Shown one piece after another: positions 1 through 5,161 of a stretch of 5,172 nucleotides of DNA (position 1 is the stretch's first letter; every line of letters starts with the position of its first letter). The stretch is from an uncultured Eubacteriales bacterium. GTDB lineage: Bacteria; Bacillota; Clostridia; Oscillospirales; CAG-272. The position numbers and the translations under genes were made by a program. The stretch is taken from assembly GCA_900547725.1 (NCBI GenBank), contig URHR01000111.1, positions 1 through 5,172 of the forward strand. The letters run 5' to 3'. The notes beneath the pieces were generated by a model. The model worked only from the letters and a program-made list of their open reading frames with translations. It made no database searches and was not told where the DNA came from.

Positions 1-33
1 CCCCATAAAGAATCCCCCCCTCCCCGACAAACG

Positions 34-116
34 AAAAACTTCCCCACAGAACCCCGCCACTGCAAAAAGCGAAACAAATTATCGCTCATGTAATGGCGGG
101 GTTCTGTGGGGAAGTT
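34..116 (-). terminator. Long stem-loop with T tract, likely pot operon terminator
   Basis: Positions 37-59 and 94-116 are perfect 23-bp inverted complements separated by a 34-nt loop. On the minus strand the stem is followed directly by a T run (38-34) and then CGTTTG, the layout of an intrinsic terminator about 90 nt downstream of the potD stop. A smaller hairpin (AGCGA at 68-72 with TCGCT at 82-86) sits inside the loop. An outer imperfect stem, 18-27 with 116-125 and one mismatch, could extend the structure. The stem is much longer than a usual terminator stem, so it may instead be, or derive from, a small mobile palindromic element. I saw no target-site duplication next to it. Confidence 0.6.
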
Positions 117-135
117 CGGGGTGGGTCAGGGAGGT

Positions 136-190
136 TTGGAGGGTAGGGAGACCCCTTCGAAAGGGGCCTCCCTGCGCCTCCAAGGTCTTC
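136..190 (-). repeat. Palindromic intergenic repeat, left copy
   Basis: The arms pair in three blocks: 136-142 with 177-183 (7 bp), 145-150 with 168-173 (6 bp) and 152-157 with 161-166 (6 bp) around a CGA loop, about 19 bp in all with small internal loops. No T tract follows on either strand, so it is not a standard terminator. Read on the minus strand from 190, its start matches the plus strand at 5139-5171: a 14-nt identical block, a 10-nt variable block of equal length, then an identical CCCCTTTCG. This identifies it as one copy of a repeat family. It lies 12 nt past the potD stop and may protect the 3' end of the message, which is inference. Confidence 0.65.
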
Positions 191-201
191 CTATCCCCCC
201 A

Positions 202-1455
202 TCAGTACAGCTTTGCCCAACGGCGTTTGCGGAGGACGGTGTAGACAATGAGCGCGACGAGCGCCGCAAGAATCACCGCACAGCAGATGTAAATCCCCTT
301 GCCGATCGAGCTTTCCACCTTCAGCTCCTCCCAAAGATCGTTCAGGAGCGTCAGCTTGTCGGGCGCGAGATTCAGGTATGCCTGCGACTTCACCGTCGAG
401 ATGTCATCGTAGAGAATCTTCATCGCGTCCTCGTGAATGCTCTCCATGTACTCAATGTATTCCTCGTTTTCGGTCACCAGACGGTTCGGGGAAGCGTAGT
501 AGTGGTACTCCGCATTCGCAACTGCAATTTCCTCACTGCACATGAAGTTGATGTACTCCAGCGCCAGATCGTAGTGCTCCGCATTTGCGGGAACGCACAT
601 CGCGTCCACATAAATGTTCGTCCCCTCTTCCGGGTAGTAGAACGCCAGATCCTCGTTGTCCTCGTACATCGAAAGGAAATCGCCAGCATAGTAGGCGGAG
701 ACCGACGCAGAGCCGCTCTTCATCTTGTTGAAGATCTCGTCCATGACGTAGCCCTGTACAATCTCCTTCTGCTTCCGGAGTAACTCCAGCGCTTCGCGCC
801 ACTGTTCCTCGGTCGCCTCGTTCACATCGTAGCCGAGGTAGTAGAGCGCCGTTCCGAACGCGTCGCGGCTGTTGTTGAACTGCAGAATGTCGCCGCGCAG
901 ACTCTCGTCCCACATCAAGCCCCAGCTGCCGATGGAGGGGCAGTCCTCGGGCACGTTTGCCGAGTTGTAAATCACGCCCACCATGCCATAGGTGTAGGGG
1001 ACAGAGTAGGTGTTGCCGTCGTGCGGCTCGTAGTAGACATTGTCGCCTTTGAAATCGTCGAAAATGTACTCGTAGTTCGGAATTTTGTTTATGTCGAGCG
1101 GCGCGAGCAGCTTTTCGTCAATCATCCGCTGAATCATGTAGTCGGAGGGGATAATGACATCGTAAACCGCCGCTCCGCTGCTGATTTTCGCGTACATATC
1201 CTCGTTGCTGGAGTAGGTCGAATAGTTGACCTTCACATTTTTTCCGAGCACTTCGCGGCAGTAACGCTCGAATTCCGCGTTGACGTCCAGAGAATCCTCT
1301 GAGCCGTCCGAGATGTATTCGCCCCAGTTGTAAACGTAGAGCGTGACGGTTTTTCCGTCGTTTCCGTCCTCCGCCTTCGCGCAGGAGGCAAGCGGCAGGA
1401 GCAGAAGCACCAGCGCCGCAAGCAGGCAAACCAAGCGTTTCATTGCTTTTTTCAT
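202..1455 (-). CDS. potD: Polyamine ABC transporter substrate-binding lipoprotein (PotD-like) with C-terminal membrane helix
   Basis: This is the extracellular receptor that delivers spermidine or putrescine to the PotBC permease. The 417-residue product opens with a basic start, a hydrophobic stretch (8-22) and the lipobox LASC, making Cys25 the likely lipidated residue. The mature protein begins its first lobe with YNWGEY (42-47), the counterpart of the YNWTEY motif of E. coli PotD. It also has PSDY (103-106), a FNNSRDAF segment (193-200) and Asp284 in IYVDAM, where the family places an amine-binding aspartate. The usual family end, LWEELK (374-379), is followed by an extra tail: a hydrophobic helix at about 387-408, then RKRR and the C-terminus. 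Such a helix is not part of classical PotD. The ATG at 1455 is chosen because CAGGTG lies 7 nt upstream and it overlaps the potC stop as ATGA; Met5 (1443) is a weaker alternative. Putrescine versus spermidine preference cannot be read reliably by eye. Confidence 0.93.
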   Translation of the reverse strand: MKKAMKRLVCLLAALVLLLLPLASCAKAEDGNDGKTVTLYVYNWGEYISDGSEDSLDVNAEFERYCREVLGKNVKVNYSTYSSNEDMYAKISSGAAVYDVIIPSDYMIQRMIDEKLLAPLDINKIPNYEYIFDDFKGDNVYYEPHDGNTYSVPYTYGMVGVIYNSANVPEDCPSIGSWGLMWDESLRGDILQFNNSRDAFGTALYYLGYDVNEATEEQWREALELLRKQKEIVQGYVMDEIFNKMKSGSASVSAYYAGDFLSMYEDNEDLAFYYPEEGTNIYVDAMCVPANAEHYDLALEYINFMCSEEIAVANAEYHYYASPNRLVTENEEYIEYMESIHEDAMKILYDDISTVKSQAYLNLAPDKLTLLNDLWEELKVESSIGKGIYICCAVILAALVALIVYTVLRKRRWAKLY

Positions 1456-2270
1456 GCCTTGACACCTGCCTTTCTTTTCTCCCGCTTTTCGCCGATCGTC
1501 CCCGCAAGGTTGACCGCAATCAGGAGCGCGAGAATGACGAAGATAATCAACGTGCAGAGCGCATACATACTGAACTTGACCTCATGCGCGGTCTGGTTGT
1601 AGATGTAAAGCGGCAGGGTGCGGAAGTCGGGCGAGCTGACAAAGTGGCTGATGACAAAGTCGTCAAGCGAGAGCGTGAAGCTCATCATCAGACCCGAAAG
1701 CACCCCCGGCAGAATCGCGGGCAGCTCCACGCGGAAGAATGTTCCCGCAGGCGTGCAACCGAGATCCAGAGCCGCCTCGGTCAGGCTCTTGTCCATCTGG
1801 CGGAACTTCGGCAGAACCGACAGCGTGACGTAGGGCAGGTTGAAGGTCGTGTGCGCAATGAGCATGGTCGGAAAGCCGAGCAGACTCTTTGTTCCGAGCA
1901 GACCCGCCACGCCGACGAACAGAAGCATCATCGAAACGCCGGTTACGATATCGGGGTTCATCATCGGGATGTTCGTCACAGTCTCCACGGCGCGGGAAAA
2001 CCACTTCCGCTTGGCGCGGTTGATCGCAAACGCGCAGAGCGTGCCGAGCACGGTTGCAAGGAGCGAGGAAAGCACCGCGAGAATCAGCGAATTCTTCAGC
2101 GCCTTCAGCGCTTCGCCGTCGCGGAACAGCTCGGCGTACCAATGGAAGGTAAAGCCCGAGAACCGGCTCAGACTCCCCGAACCGTTGAAGGAAAAGAGAA
2201 TGACAACGATGATCGGCGCGTAGAGAATCAGAAAGATCAGCGCAATGTAAAACTTCGATAAATATTTCAT
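1452..2270 (-). CDS. potC: Polyamine ABC transporter permease PotC
   Basis: Second membrane subunit of the polyamine importer, 272 residues, close to the usual PotC length. Hydrophobic segments lie near residues 8-28, 61-83, 105-125, 133-153, 186-206 and 235-256, consistent with six membrane spans. The EAA loop that docks on the ATPase starts at Glu165 (EAALDLGCTPAGTFFRVELP) and runs to about residue 190. It is followed by SLDDFVISHFV (201-211), a segment characteristic of PotC and related permeases. The C-terminus is basic. The start is set by AGGAGG 10 nt upstream and by the ATGA overlap with the potB stop. The stop in turn overlaps the potD start. No truncation or frameshift is visible. 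Confidence 0.95.
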   Translation of the reverse strand: MKYLSKFYIALIFLILYAPIIVVILFSFNGSGSLSRFSGFTFHWYAELFRDGEALKALKNSLILAVLSSLLATVLGTLCAFAINRAKRKWFSRAVETVTNIPMMNPDIVTGVSMMLLFVGVAGLLGTKSLLGFPTMLIAHTTFNLPYVTLSVLPKFRQMDKSLTEAALDLGCTPAGTFFRVELPAILPGVLSGLMMSFTLSLDDFVISHFVSSPDFRTLPLYIYNQTAHEVKFSMYALCTLIIFVILALLIAVNLAGTIGEKREKRKAGVKA

Positions 2271-3088
2271 ATCACGATATCCTCCTGACTGTCGGTAAAT
2301 TTGTTCATCACGGCAAGCGAGATGAGAATCAGGATCATCATGACGAGCGACACGGCGGCGCCGGTGTGGTAGGTCACCGCGTTCTGGAACTGCCGCTCAA
2401 TGGTATCGCCGATGAGGTCGAACGAGCCGCCGCCGAGCTTCTGCGAGATGTAGAAGGTGCTGATGGACGGCACAAATACCATCGTCACGCCCGAGATGAT
2501 ACCCGGCACGGTCAGCGGCAGAATCACGCGGAACATGGTGCGGACGTTGTTGCAGCCGAGATCCGCCGCGGCTTCGACATAGCGGCGATCCAGTTTGGTG
2601 ATGGAGGTATAAATCGGCAGGACCATGTAAGGCAGAAAGTCGTAGATCATGCCGAGAATGACCGCGCCTTCCGTGCCGATGAAGGTCAGCTTCTGAAACC
2701 CGAGACTGACAAGGAAGCCCGAGACGATGCCGCCGTTATCGAGCAGCGCCATCAGCGAATAGGTGCGGATCAGGAGGCTGATCCACATCGGGAGCATCAG
2801 AAGAATCATCAGAAGCCCGCGCGTGCGCTCCTTTGTTTTGGACATACAGTAGGCGAGGGGGTAACCGATGAGCAGGCAAACCGTGGTGGCGATCAGCGAA
2901 AAGCCGACCGACATGACAAAGGTCTGCGAATAGGAGGACAGGGAGGAGATGTTCTCCCACGTGAACGCGCCGTTCCGATCGGTCAGCGCGAAGTAGAGGA
3001 CAAAACCGAGCGGTGCGAGAATGAAGAGCACCGACCACGAAACGGGCGGGATCGCCGCGATCCGTTCAAACACACTGCGTTTTTTCAT
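2267..3088 (-). CDS. potB: Polyamine ABC transporter permease PotB
   Basis: First membrane subunit of the importer, 273 residues from the ATG at 3088. The frame stays open upstream to 3265, but the extra 59 residues are arginine- and histidine-rich, lie inside potA and do not resemble the family. The 3088 start fits the PotB N-terminus (MKKRSVFERI, then a first span at about 16-36). Other hydrophobic segments lie near 58-80, 90-112, 140-160, 194-214 and 243-263. The EAA loop begins at Glu172 (EAAADLGCNNVRTMFR) and ends near residue 197. A GGAGG within the end of potA lies 13 nt before the start, a long spacing, so initiation probably depends on coupling to potA through the ATGA overlap. Its stop overlaps the potC start in the same way. 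Confidence 0.94.
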   Translation of the reverse strand: MKKRSVFERIAAIPPVSWSVLFILAPLGFVLYFALTDRNGAFTWENISSLSSYSQTFVMSVGFSLIATTVCLLIGYPLAYCMSKTKERTRGLLMILLMLPMWISLLIRTYSLMALLDNGGIVSGFLVSLGFQKLTFIGTEGAVILGMIYDFLPYMVLPIYTSITKLDRRYVEAAADLGCNNVRTMFRVILPLTVPGIISGVTMVFVPSISTFYISQKLGGGSFDLIGDTIERQFQNAVTYHTGAAVSLVMMILILISLAVMNKFTDSQEDIVI

Positions 3089-4212
3089 TCTTCTTCGGCT
3101 TCCTCCGTTGCATCCGAGAGCTTGTCCAGCTCGTCGCTGAAAGAGGAGTAGTCCCCGAACATACCCGAGAATTCGGACTTCTTCATGACGTGGATCGCGT
3201 CGGGCTCGATGGAAAGCCCGATGGTCTGTCCCTCGGACACATAGTCGGTGGACTGAATCATCCACTTGAAGCCGCAGACGTCCACGATGATTTCATAGTG
3301 CACGCCCTTGAAGGTTACGCCGGTCACAAGTCCCTTGAGCTGTCCCTTTTCGGGCGCGACGACGTCCACGTCCTCGGGGCGGATGACGACATCGACCGGC
3401 TCGTCTTTTCCGAAGCCGCCGTCAAGGCAGTCGAACACCTGCCCCGCAAAGCGCGCGCGGCGGTCGGCGGGCATGGTGCCGTCGAGGATGTTGGATTCTC
3501 CGATGAAGTCGGCAACGAAAGCGTTGACGGGTTCGTTGTAAATATCGGTTGGCGTACCGATCTGCTGGATGCGCCCGTTCGCCATGACGACAACGGTGTC
3601 GGACATGGAAAGCGCTTCCTCCTGGTCGTGGGTGACGAAGATAAAGGTAATCCCCGTGCGTTGCTGAATGTTCTTCAACTCATTCTGCATATCCTTGCGC
3701 AGTTTGAGGTCGAGTGCGGCAAGCGGCTCGTCGAGAAGCAGGACTTTGGGTTCGTTGACCAGCGCACGCGCGATGGCGACCCGCTGTTGCTGACCGCCCG
3801 AAAGCGTTCCCACGCGGCGGCGTTCGAAGCCCCGCAGGTTGACCAGCTCCAGCATTGCCTTAACCTTCTCCCGGATTTCGCTGTCCTTGGTTTTCCGGAC
3901 CCGCAGACCGAACGCGATGTTATCGAACACGTTCAGGTGCGGAAACAGCGCGTATTTCTGGAAAACCGTATTGACCTGCCGTCGGTAGGGGGGAAGGTCG
4001 TTGATTCGTTTTCCATCGAAATACACATCTCCTGCGTCGGGCGTTTCGAATCCGCCGATGATACGCAGAGTGGTTGTTTTGCCGCAACCGGAGGGACCCA
4101 ACAGGGTGATAAATTCCTTGTCATGGATCTCCAGATGCAAGTCGTCCAGAACGGTTTCTCCGTCAAAAGACTTCGAGATGCCGTTCAGCCTGATCAGCAC
4201 GTCTTTGTTCAT
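3085..4212 (-). CDS. potA: Polyamine ABC transporter ATP-binding protein PotA
   Basis: Cytoplasmic ATPase that powers polyamine import through PotBC. All ABC motifs are present in 375 residues: Walker A GPSGCGKTT (39-47), Q-loop Gln85, signature LSGGQQQR (137-144), Walker B with VLLLDEP (157-163), D-loop around Asp168 and switch His195. The C-terminal third matches a TOBE-type regulatory domain, including VIRPEDVDV (276-284). It ends in a serine- and acid-rich tail (about 354-375), whose last codons also carry the SD-like sequence for potB. Such C-terminal domains in this family can mediate feedback by substrate; whether this one does is unknown. It is the first gene of the operon. AAAGGAG lies 12 nt before the ATG, longer than optimal, while an out-of-frame ATG sits 5 nt after the same SD. 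No better in-frame start is visible. Confidence 0.95.
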   Translation of the reverse strand: MNKDVLIRLNGISKSFDGETVLDDLHLEIHDKEFITLLGPSGCGKTTTLRIIGGFETPDAGDVYFDGKRINDLPPYRRQVNTVFQKYALFPHLNVFDNIAFGLRVRKTKDSEIREKVKAMLELVNLRGFERRRVGTLSGGQQQRVAIARALVNEPKVLLLDEPLAALDLKLRKDMQNELKNIQQRTGITFIFVTHDQEEALSMSDTVVVMANGRIQQIGTPTDIYNEPVNAFVADFIGESNILDGTMPADRRARFAGQVFDCLDGGFGKDEPVDVVIRPEDVDVVAPEKGQLKGLVTGVTFKGVHYEIIVDVCGFKWMIQSTDYVSEGQTIGLSIEPDAIHVMKKSEFSGMFGDYSSFSDELDKLSDATEEAEEE

Positions 4213-4224
4213 TCCGCATAAATA

Positions 4225-4231
4225 CTCCTTT
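4225..4231 (-). promoter_or_regulatory. Ribosome binding site of potA with unusual spacing
   Basis: AAAGGAG on the minus strand is the only clear SD before potA. It lies 12 nt upstream of the potA ATG (4212) but 5 nt upstream of another ATG (4219) in a different frame, which opens an 18-codon frame ending at 4163 inside potA. The site is easy to see; which ATG it serves more often is not known. Confidence 0.75.
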
Positions 4232-4254
4232 AGAATAAAGATTTGTGTCTATGG

Positions 4255-4335
4255 GACGAGCCGGAACCGTCTCTCCGCGCAAGGCTGAAAATGCGCGAAG
4301 CCCTGTCACCGACACCACGGCGCCATATATGACAG
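4255..4335 (-). promoter_or_regulatory. Structured 5' leader of the pot operon
   Basis: Three hairpins can be drawn between the predicted transcript start and the AT-rich SD region. CTGTCA (4335-4330) pairs with TGACAG (4308-4303), with a further GC/GU stem inside. CTTCGCGCA (4300-4292) pairs with TGCGCGGAG (4281-4273) over a 10-nt loop with one wobble. A short GACG/CGTC stem spans 4271-4255. None is followed by a T tract, so it is not an obvious attenuator. I recognise no known riboswitch class in it. Confidence 0.4.
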
Positions 4336-4340
4336 ACAAT

Positions 4341-4369
4341 ATTGTAGCAGATTTATTCCCAAAATGCAA
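4341..4369 (-). promoter_or_regulatory. Promoter of the pot operon
   Basis: On the minus strand an extended -10, TGCTACAAT (hexamer TACAAT at 4346-4341, five of six to consensus), follows TTGCAT (4369-4364) with a 17-nt spacer. The -35 matches consensus only in TTG, which the TG extension may compensate for. An AT-rich tract just upstream (about 4394-4373) could act as an UP element. Transcription would start near 4334, giving a leader of about 120 nt before potA. A perfect 10-bp palindrome, ACAATATTGT (4336-4345), overlaps the -10 and could be an operator. Confidence 0.7.
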
Positions 4370-4399
4370 GGGTTTTACAAAAATAATTAAATTTCGGCA

Positions 4400-4440
4400 T
4401 TATTCCCAACGAGACGGAATGAAACGGAATGGTTTGGAAT
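4400..4440. repeat. Phased GGAAT repeats upstream of the pot promoter
   Basis: On the plus strand GGAAT occurs at 4416-4420, 4426-4430 and 4436-4440, exactly 10 bp apart, and the opposite orientation ATTCC follows at 4402-4406. The 10-mer TTATTCCCAA at 4400-4409 recurs at 4353-4362, inside the spacer of the pot promoter. Spacing of one helical turn places the sites on one face of the DNA, which suggests a protein-binding array. No regulator is encoded nearby, so this is inference. Confidence 0.4.
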
Positions 4441-4448
4441 TATCTCAC

Positions 4449-4480
4449 AAAAAATAGCGGAATTCTCCTGTTTCCTCGCT
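4449..4480 (-). terminator. Likely intrinsic terminator of the M50 protease gene
   Basis: Immediately after the protease stop codon, AGC (4480-4478) and GGAA (4475-4472) can pair with TTCC and GCT (4462-4456) with a 2-nt bulge and a 9-nt loop, followed by a run of six T (4454-4449). The stem is only about 7 bp and imperfect, but the T tract and the position support a terminator separating this gene from the pot operon. Confidence 0.55.
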
Positions 4481-5076
4481 TATTCTCCCGAATCCTCCCG
4501 TTTCAGCGCGGCGAAAAAGCGGGAAAAGAGGCTCATGGAGAAACACCAGAGCGAGAGTCCGTCGCCCGCGCGAAGGAGAAAATAGACGGCGGTTGACCAG
4601 AGCAGGAAGAGAAAGATCAGGGAGGAAGCGGTGAGAACCGTATCTGCGGCACGCGGCGAGAACCTGGCGCTGACGGCGTCCTCGAGCATTCTGCCGCCGT
4701 CAAAGGAGCGGATTGGCAAAAGGTTGAGCAGCCCGAGCGCGAGCGACGCGCAGGAAAGCTGTTCGGCAAATTCGGATTTTCCCCACATCGGAGCGGGAAG
4801 CATGGCAAACAGAAGGCTTGCGGCAGGACCTGCGGCACAGAGCAGAAACTCCTCGCCGTAGGAGAGGAGTTTTCCGCCTGTTTCCAGTCCCGCTCCGAGC
4901 AGATGAAACCGGAGCGCGCGGACGGGAATATGCAGGCATTTTGCGGCGCAGAGGTGTCCCGTCTCATGAACTGCGGCGGCAAGCAGTGCGGCAACGGCGA
5001 GCCCCGTGCGGTCGGTCAGCAGCAATGCGGTCAGCATGACTGCCGCCGCAGGCTCAATCTTCACCCTCATCTTCAT
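4480..5076 (-). CDS. M50 family site-2-type intramembrane metalloprotease (SpoIVFB-like)
   Basis: Predicted zinc protease that cuts substrates within or near the membrane. The 198-residue protein has the zinc-binding HETGH at 37-41, at the end of the first hydrophobic segment (about 11-36). The second conserved motif is NLLPIRSFDGGRM (118-130), with Asp126 as the expected third zinc ligand. Further hydrophobic segments lie near 76-97, 104-122, 146-169 and possibly 172-189. B. subtilis SpoIVFB, which processes pro-sigma-K, is longer and carries a C-terminal CBS domain; this protein ends soon after its last hydrophobic segments and has none. The ATG at 5076 is preceded by AGGGGGTGA ending 4 nt before it; Met3 (5070) is a less well-placed alternative. 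No clear promoter is visible in the repeat-filled upstream DNA. The substrate is unknown, and the gene is probably unrelated to polyamine transport, with a terminator in between. Confidence 0.88.
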   Translation of the reverse strand: MKMRVKIEPAAAVMLTALLLTDRTGLAVAALLAAAVHETGHLCAAKCLHIPVRALRFHLLGAGLETGGKLLSYGEEFLLCAAGPAASLLFAMLPAPMWGKSEFAEQLSCASLALGLLNLLPIRSFDGGRMLEDAVSARFSPRAADTVLTASSLIFLFLLWSTAVYFLLRAGDGLSLWCFSMSLFSRFFAALKREDSGE

Positions 5077-5080
5077 TCCC

Positions 5081-5089
5081 TCACCCCCT
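5081..5089 (-). promoter_or_regulatory. Ribosome binding site of the M50 protease gene
   Basis: AGGGGGTGA differs from the ideal AGGAGGTGA at one base and ends 4 nt before the ATG at 5076. It supports that start over the in-frame ATG at 5070. Confidence 0.7.
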
Positions 5090-5115
5090 GTAGTGTATGC
5101 TTGGATAGAAGAGAA

Positions 5116-5161
5116 AAGACCTTTGAGGGAGAAGGGAAGAAGACCTTGGAGGGAGAAGGGA
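5116..5161. repeat. Two-copy tandem repeat, period 24 nt
   Basis: The 22-nt unit at 5116-5137 recurs at 5140-5161 with one difference (CCTTTGAGG versus CCTTGGAGG), giving a 24-nt period. It lies 40 nt upstream of the protease start. The second unit merges into the palindromic repeat at the window end, so the tandem copy looks like a partial duplication of that repeat's outer arm. Confidence 0.7.

Larger units (their letters stand above)
1..201. other. Non-coding 3' flank of the pot operon
   Basis: No credible gene lies in this stretch. Reading in the direction of the operon it holds, in order, a palindromic intergenic repeat (about 190-136), a purine-rich segment with several GGG runs on the plus strand (118-148), and a long stem-loop with a T tract (116-34). 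The first 17 bases are a C-rich flank with no recognisable content. An open frame that starts at 106 on the plus strand runs antisense into potD and is not credible. Confidence 0.7.

Noticed and set aside
37..116. DnaA-box-like sequences and a possible origin
   Set aside because: TTCCCCACA resembles the DnaA box only in 7 of 9 bases and occurs twice merely because it lies in the inverted repeat. There is no cluster of boxes and no adjacent AT-rich unwinding region.
37..116. CRISPR array
   Set aside because: The 23-nt repeat is present as one inverted pair, not as direct repeats with spacers, and no cas gene is near.
106..783. 225-codon open frame on the plus strand antisense to the end of potD
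   Set aside because: It begins within the terminator stem and overlaps the well-supported potD gene; no recognisable features.
1443..2261. 272-codon open frame on the plus strand antisense to potC
   Set aside because: The product is rich in arginine, glutamate and glutamine without domain structure; PotC opposite is a clear permease.
2366..3151. 261-codon open frame on the plus strand antisense to potB
   Set aside because: Low-complexity charged product antisense to a clear permease gene; no plausible SD or family match.
3089..3265. Upstream extension of potB by 59 codons
   Set aside because: The extension is arginine- and histidine-rich, overlaps potA and is not PotB-like. The ATG at 3088 gives the standard N-terminus and an ATGA overlap.
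3190..4221. 343-codon open frame on the plus strand antisense to potA
   Set aside because: PotA on the other strand has every ABC motif in order. The antisense product shows no recognisable domain and is a by-product of GC-rich codon use.
4306..4326. Six-codon frame in the pot leader (ATG at 4326)
   Set aside because: No SD precedes it and it lies almost at the predicted transcript start, within a hairpin.
5095..5130. Promoter for the M50 protease gene
   Set aside because: TACACT on the minus strand is a possible -10, but I see no acceptable -35 at the right distance in the pyrimidine-rich repeat sequence.
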